Of a stretch of DNA of 59,357 nt, positions 55,529-59,357 are shown in pieces. Location: the NCBI GenBank assembly GCA_022799175.1, contig JAAWNY010000012.1, forward strand, positions 1 through 59,357, in the 5' to 3' direction. Position numbers and translations under genes: made by a program. This DNA comes from Lachnospiraceae bacterium. GTDB lineage: Bacteria > Bacillota > Clostridia > Lachnospirales > Lachnospiraceae. Below the pieces are notes generated by a model. The model was not told the DNA's origin and ran no database searches. It saw only the letters and a program-made list of their open reading frames with translations. Position 1 is the stretch's first letter. Each line of letters begins with the position of its first letter.

Positions 55529-55557
55529 ATTATAATTTCTGACCACCATTTTGTCAA
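55529..55557 (-). promoter_or_regulatory. consensus promoter upstream of the small frame and corA
   Basis: On the minus strand TTGACA (55552-55557), 17-bp spacer, TATAAT (55529-55534): a full sigma-A consensus match. The implied leader before corA is about 340 bases. Confidence 0.85.
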
Positions 55558-55734
55558 ATATATTACTGCTTGTTTTGCTATCATTTCTTAACCCTTTTTT
55601 TACGCCCCTCTAAATTGTATTTTGCTCCATTATATGATAAAGTATCGTTGCATTCTTTTTTTGATGTTTGCATAAATGTTTATCAGCGGTAAACCGCAAC
55701 AGAAAGATAAGGAGGCAGGGGATTTCCCACGCAT

Positions 55735-58700
55735 ATGAATTTACATAACAATTCCAATAACACGTATACTTTAGGTATTGACATTGGCTCCACTACCGTA
55801 AAAATTGCTGTCATGCATGGAAGCCAAATCGTATTTTCCGATTACGAGCGGCATTTTGCCAATATTCAGGAGACTCTCGCTCTTTTGCTAACTCGGGCAC
55901 AAGAACAGTTAGGAGAGATCTTGGTTTGTTCCGGAATCACAGGGTCTGGTGGATTGACTCTTTCAAAACATTTACAGATCCCTTTTACCCAGGAAGTAGT
56001 GGCCGTAGCTTCTGCCTTAAAAGCGGAAGCTCCCCAAACGGATGTCGCCATTGAATTAGGCGGTGAGGATGCCAAGATCATCTATTTTACTGGCGGTATT
56101 GATCAGCGCATGAACGGAATTTGTGCCGGTGGCACGGGTTCTTTCATTGATCAGATGGCGTCTCTTTTGCAAACCGATGCCTCAGGGTTAAATCAATATG
56201 CAGAAAATTATCAGATGATTTACCCCATTGCTGCCCGTTGCGGAGTCTTCGCCAAATCGGATATCCAACCACTGATCAACGAGGGAGCTACCAGGGAAGA
56301 TTTAGCCGCGTCTATTTTTCAGGCAGTTGTCAACCAAACAATCAGCGGATTGGCCTGCGGAAAACCAATTCGGGGTACGGTTGCTTTTCTTGGCGGCCCT
56401 CTGCACTTTCTGCCCCAATTGCGCCGTGCTTTTACTCGCACCTTGAACCTGGATTCCGATCACATCATAGCGCCAGAACATTCTCATTTATTTGCCGCCA
56501 TTGGCGCGGCCATGAATGCCCAAGAAAATAATGTTGTTTTTCTGAACGACATGATCCACCGCCTAAATACGGGAATCCAGATGGAAGCGGAGATTCATCG
56601 CATGGAACCGCTGTTCGCCTCTCAAGAGGATTATCGCCTCTTTTGTGACCGCCATAATTCTCACCGTGTAAAAACAAGAGAGCTTTCTACCTATGAAGGT
56701 AACTGCTACCTGGGAATTGACGCCGGCTCCACTACCACCAAAGTAGCGCTGGTAGGCGAAGACGGAAGCCTCCTTTACCGATTCTATTCCAATAATAATG
56801 GCAGTCCTCTTGCCACAGCGATTCGCGCCATAGAAGAGATCCGTACCTTATTGCCGGAAAAGGCAAATTTGGCCTGGTCTTGTTCCACCGGCTATGGAGA
56901 AGCGCTCTTAAAATCTGCATTTTTGCTGGATGAAGGTGAAGTGGAGACGATCTCTCATTATTATGCTGCCGCATTTTTTGAGCCAAATGTAGACTGTATC
57001 CTGGACATTGGTGGCCAAGATATGAAATGCATTAAGATCAAAGATGGGACTGTAGACAGCGTTCAGCTAAACGAAGCGTGCTCGTCCGGTTGTGGTTCCT
57101 TCATTGAAACCTTTGCCAAATCCTTAAACTATGGGGTGGAATCTTTTGCCCAAGAAGCTCTTTTTGCCGTCAATCCAACGGATCTGGGGACCCGTTGTAC
57201 TGTATTTATGAATTCGAATGTAAAGCAGGCGCAAAAAGAAGGAGCATCCGTAGCAGATATTTCTGCAGGGTTGGCTTATTCTGTCATCAAAAATGCACTT
57301 TTTAAAGTCATCAAAATCACCAGCGCTTCGGACTTAGGAAAACATGTTGTCGTTCAGGGTGGTACCTTTTATAACGATGCCGTTCTGCGCAGCTTCGAAA
57401 AAATATCTGGCTGCCAGGCCGTCCGTCCGGACATCGCTGGCATTATGGGCGCTTTCGGCGCTGCCTTAATTGCCAGAGAACGTTATGACGGTTCTAAAAA
57501 GACCTCCATGATGGCTTTAGATAAGATCGTAGACTTGCAATATGAAACCTCCATGACCCGTTGTAAAGGCTGCACAAACCATTGTGTATTGACAGTAAAC
57601 CGCTTTGAAGGAGGCCGGCAATTTGTCAGTGGCAATCGCTGTGAGCGAGGGCTAGGAAAAGAAAAATCAAGAAAAGAAATTCCCAATCTTTTCGACTATA
57701 AATACCACCGGATGTTTGATTATGAGTCCCTCACACCCGATATCGCTCCTAGAGGAACGATTGGAATTCCCCGGGTGCTTAATATGTATGAGAATTTTCC
57801 TTTCTGGGCTGTGTTTTTCCGGAAACTGGGTTTTTGCATAGTGCTCTCACCTCAATCCAATCGGAATATATATGAGTTGGGAATCGAATCCATCCCCAGT
57901 GAATCCGAATGTTATCCAGCTAAACTGGTCCATGGACATATTTCCTGGTTGATCAAGCAGGGAATCCGAGATATTTTCTATCCTTGTATTCCCTATGAGC
58001 GCAATGAGACGCCTCAAGCAGGGAATCATTTCAACTGTCCCATGGTCACCTCCTATGCGGAAAATATCAAGAACAATGTGGAGGAACTGGCCGAATTTGA
58101 TATTCACTTTATGAATCCTTTCTTGGCATTTACCAATGAAGAAATTTTAACAAAACAATTGATTGTAGAGTTTGAAAACGAATACCAGATTTCTTCTATT
58201 GAAATACAAAAAGCGGCTCATGCTGGCTGGGAAGAACTGCTAAAGTCCCGCCGAGACATGGAGAAAAAAGGGGAGGAAACCATCGCTTGGTTAAAAAAAC
58301 ACAATTGCAATGGAATCGTATTGGCAGGACGCCCCTACCATGTGGACCCAGAAATTCATCATGGAATTCCGGAATTAATCACTTCCTATGGACTGGCTGT
58401 CCTGACGGAAGACTCGATCTCTCATCTGGCAGATGCTGAGCGACCATTGGTGGTAACCGATCAGTGGATGTATCATTCCCGGCTCTATCGGGCAGCTACT
58501 TATGTGAAACAAAACGATTTTTTGGATCTGATTCAGCTCAACTCCTTTGGCTGCGGCTTAGACGCCGTTACCACGGACCAGGTACAGGAAATTCTCACGG
58601 GTTCTGACAAAATTTATACCGTATTGAAAATTGATGAGGTGAATAACTTAGGTGCTGCCCGCATCCGTATCCGCTCGCTGATCGCCGCCTTACGGGTACG

Positions 58701-59357
58701 CAGTCAGAAACATTATGCACGCCATGTGGTGTCTAGTTCCTACAATCGAATAATTTTTACCAAGGAAATGAAAAAAGACTATACTCTTTTGTGTCCCCAG
58801 ATGTCGCCCATTCATTTCGATCTTTTGGAACCTGCCATGCGGGCGTTCGGCTATCGGATGGAAGTACTGCAAAACGATAATCGCTCTGCCATCGATGTCG
58901 GGCTGCAATATGTCAACAATGATGCCTGTTATCCTTCGTTGATCGTCATCGGACAGGTAATGGAGGCATTGCTTTCCGGCAAATATGACTTAAATCACAC
59001 AGCCGTTCTGATGAGCCAGACCGGTGGTGGCTGCCGTGCTTCCAACTACATCGGTTTCATCCGCCGCGCACTAGAAAAGGCCGGCATTTCCCAGGTTCCG
59101 GTTATCTCCGTCAATGCCAATGGTATGGAGACCAATCCTGGCTTTACCATCACTCCGGCTCTGATCACAAAAGCCATGCAGGCCATCGTATACGGAGATA
59201 TCTTTATGCGTGTGTTGTATGCCACCCGCCCTTACGAGCGGGAACCCGGCTCTGCCAATGCTCTTCATGAGAAATGGAAAGCCCGCTGCATCCGCAGCCT
59301 TTCCACCAAAGCTGCCAACATGATGGTCTTTGGTCGGAATATTCGAGGTATCATTCG
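55735..59357 (+). CDS. large 2-hydroxyacyl-CoA dehydratase activase (HgdC/BadF type), cut at right edge
   Basis: At least 1207 codons, unfinished at the window end. It holds two tandem ASKHA ATPase domains: [10 protein letters not shown] (about 15-24) with [11 protein letters not shown] (Cys130), and [10 protein letters not shown] (about 326-335) with [10 protein letters not shown] (Cys449, Cys453), the region that binds the bridging iron-sulfur cluster in HgdC. Then comes RCKGCTNHC (Cys610, 613, 617) and a DUF2229-like domain, with a later dehydratase-like part ([11 protein letters not shown]). Such giant proteins occur in many anaerobes; their partner is unknown. The GGAGG at 55711 is 19 bases from the ATG, with GGG/CCC pairing between, an unusual spacing. 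Confidence 0.88.
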   Translation, partial: MNLHNNSNNTYTLGIDIGSTTVKIAVMHGSQIVFSDYERHFANIQETLALLLTRAQEQLGEILVCSGITGSGGLTLSKHLQIPFTQEVVAVASALKAEAPQTDVAIELGGEDAKIIYFTGGIDQRMNGICAGGTGSFIDQMASLLQTDASGLNQYAENYQMIYPIAARCGVFAKSDIQPLINEGATREDLAASIFQAVVNQTISGLACGKPIRGTVAFLGGPLHFLPQLRRAFTRTLNLDSDHIIAPEHSHLFAAIGAAMNAQENNVVFLNDMIHRLNTGIQMEAEIHRMEPLFASQEDYRLFCDRHNSHRVKTRELSTYEGNCYLGIDAGSTTTKVALVGEDGSLLYRFYSNNNGSPLATAIRAIEEIRTLLPEKANLAWSCSTGYGEALLKSAFLLDEGEVETISHYYAAAFFEPNVDCILDIGGQDMKCIKIKDGTVDSVQLNEACSSGCGSFIETFAKSLNYGVESFAQEALFAVNPTDLGTRCTVFMNSNVKQAQKEGASVADISAGLAYSVIKNALFKVIKITSASDLGKHVVVQGGTFYNDAVLRSFEKISGCQAVRPDIAGIMGAFGAALIARERYDGSKKTSMMALDKIVDLQYETSMTRCKGCTNHCVLTVNRFEGGRQFVSGNRCERGLGKEKSRKEIPNLFDYKYHRMFDYESLTPDIAPRGTIGIPRVLNMYENFPFWAVFFRKLGFCIVLSPQSNRNIYELGIESIPSESECYPAKLVHGHISWLIKQGIRDIFYPCIPYERNETPQAGNHFNCPMVTSYAENIKNNVEELAEFDIHFMNPFLAFTNEEILTKQLIVEFENEYQISSIEIQKAAHAGWEELLKSRRDMEKKGEETIAWLKKHNCNGIVLAGRPYHVDPEIHHGIPELITSYGLAVLTEDSISHLADAERPLVVTDQWMYHSRLYRAATYVKQNDFLDLIQLNSFGCGLDAVTTDQVQEILTGSDKIYTVLKIDEVNNLGAARIRIRSLIAALRVRSQKHYARHVVSSSYNRIIFTKEMKKDYTLLCPQMSPIHFDLLEPAMRAFGYRMEVLQNDNRSAIDVGLQYVNNDACYPSLIVIGQVMEALLSGKYDLNHTAVLMSQTGGGCRASNYIGFIRRALEKAGISQVPVISVNANGMETNPGFTITPALITKAMQAIVYGDIFMRVLYATRPYEREPGSANALHEKWKARCIRSLSTKAANMMVFGRNIRGII

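Larger units (their letters stand above)
55185..55734. other. 550-bp gap between corA and the activase gene
   Basis: Besides the small frame and promoter above, the minus-strand transcript can fold GGGA-TCTTT/AAAGA-TCCC (55318-55339), right at the stop codon, and a short CCCG/CGGG stem followed by TTTT (55293-55308). I compared this with the M-box and other riboswitch cores I know and found no match. Towards the plus-strand gene the sequence is AT-rich, with a GCGGTAAACCGC hairpin at 55685-55696, and I could not place a convincing promoter. Confidence 0.5.

Noticed and set aside
55550-55560. Spo0A box (TTTTGTCAAA) upstream of the activase gene and corA
   Set aside because: The match coincides with the consensus -35 TTGACA of the corA-side promoter on the other strand, and no sporulation gene is adjacent, so it is probably fortuitous.
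1-59357. mobile elements, CRISPR arrays, tRNA or rRNA genes
   Set aside because: I looked for transposase and integrase motifs, regular spaced repeats and tRNA-like arms and saw none; gene content is core throughout.

Overview
The window looks like a chromosomal core region of an endospore-forming, anaerobic Firmicute, most likely a Clostridia member close to Lachnospiraceae. This rests on the sporulation genes (spoIIGA, sigE, spoIIP, a GerW-family gene, a Spo0E-like gene), the Gram-positive order of the division and cell-wall cluster, oxygen-sensitive enzyme types (CbiK, a large 2-hydroxyacyl-CoA dehydratase activase) and family-restricted proteins such as DUF6465. Base composition is moderate and looks even. 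I see no insertion sequence, phage, CRISPR array, rRNA or tRNA.

Left part (about 0.2-8.1 kb, minus strand): a long operon reads leftwards from a good promoter at 8.1 kb: yicC, rpoZ, rimO, pgsA, cinA, two uncharacterised genes, a DUF2953 gene, a gerW-like gene and a 45-residue membrane peptide, ending in a strong hairpin terminator. remA and gmk, which commonly sit between yicC and rpoZ in related genomes, are not there.

8.2-19.5 kb: a DUF1576 membrane protein on plus; an rRNA methyltransferase and a HerA-like ATPase on minus; a DUF6465 protein; azlCD divergent from a LysR regulator; cbiK; and trkA-trkH for potassium uptake.

19.5-26.3 kb: a TRAP transporter with two different solute-binding proteins (dctP1 after a terminator; dctQ, dctM and dctP2) and a YesM/YesN-type two-component system immediately upstream, its likely regulator. 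Then apt and a GHL10 glycosidase-like protein.

28.5-47.9 kb (minus strand): one large division, wall and sporulation block, in transcription order mraZ, rsmH, ftsL, ftsI, a SpoVD-like PBP, mraY, murD, ftsW/spoVE, murA, ftsQ, ftsZ, spoIIGA, sigE, spoIIP, lepA, hemW. murG is absent from its usual place. The spoIIGA promoter has a long 21-bp spacer and Spo0A-box-like sequences, as in Bacillus spoIIG, and it sits inside the ftsZ terminator. mraZ is preceded by five MraZ-box-like repeats at exact 10-bp intervals.

48-59.4 kb: lgt with a downstream Spo0E-like small gene (minus), ychF (plus), then corA, a pseudo-rhomboid, pyk and lysA on minus. Upstream of corA a consensus promoter drives a 31-codon reading frame with an ideal ribosome-binding site, a candidate leader peptide or small protein. 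The right edge holds most of a large activase of the HgdC/BadF type, cut by the window. I found no wholly new multi-gene system. The best leads are the corA leader, the Spo0A-box clusters, the uncharacterised pair upstream of gerW and the internal duplication in the DUF1576 protein.
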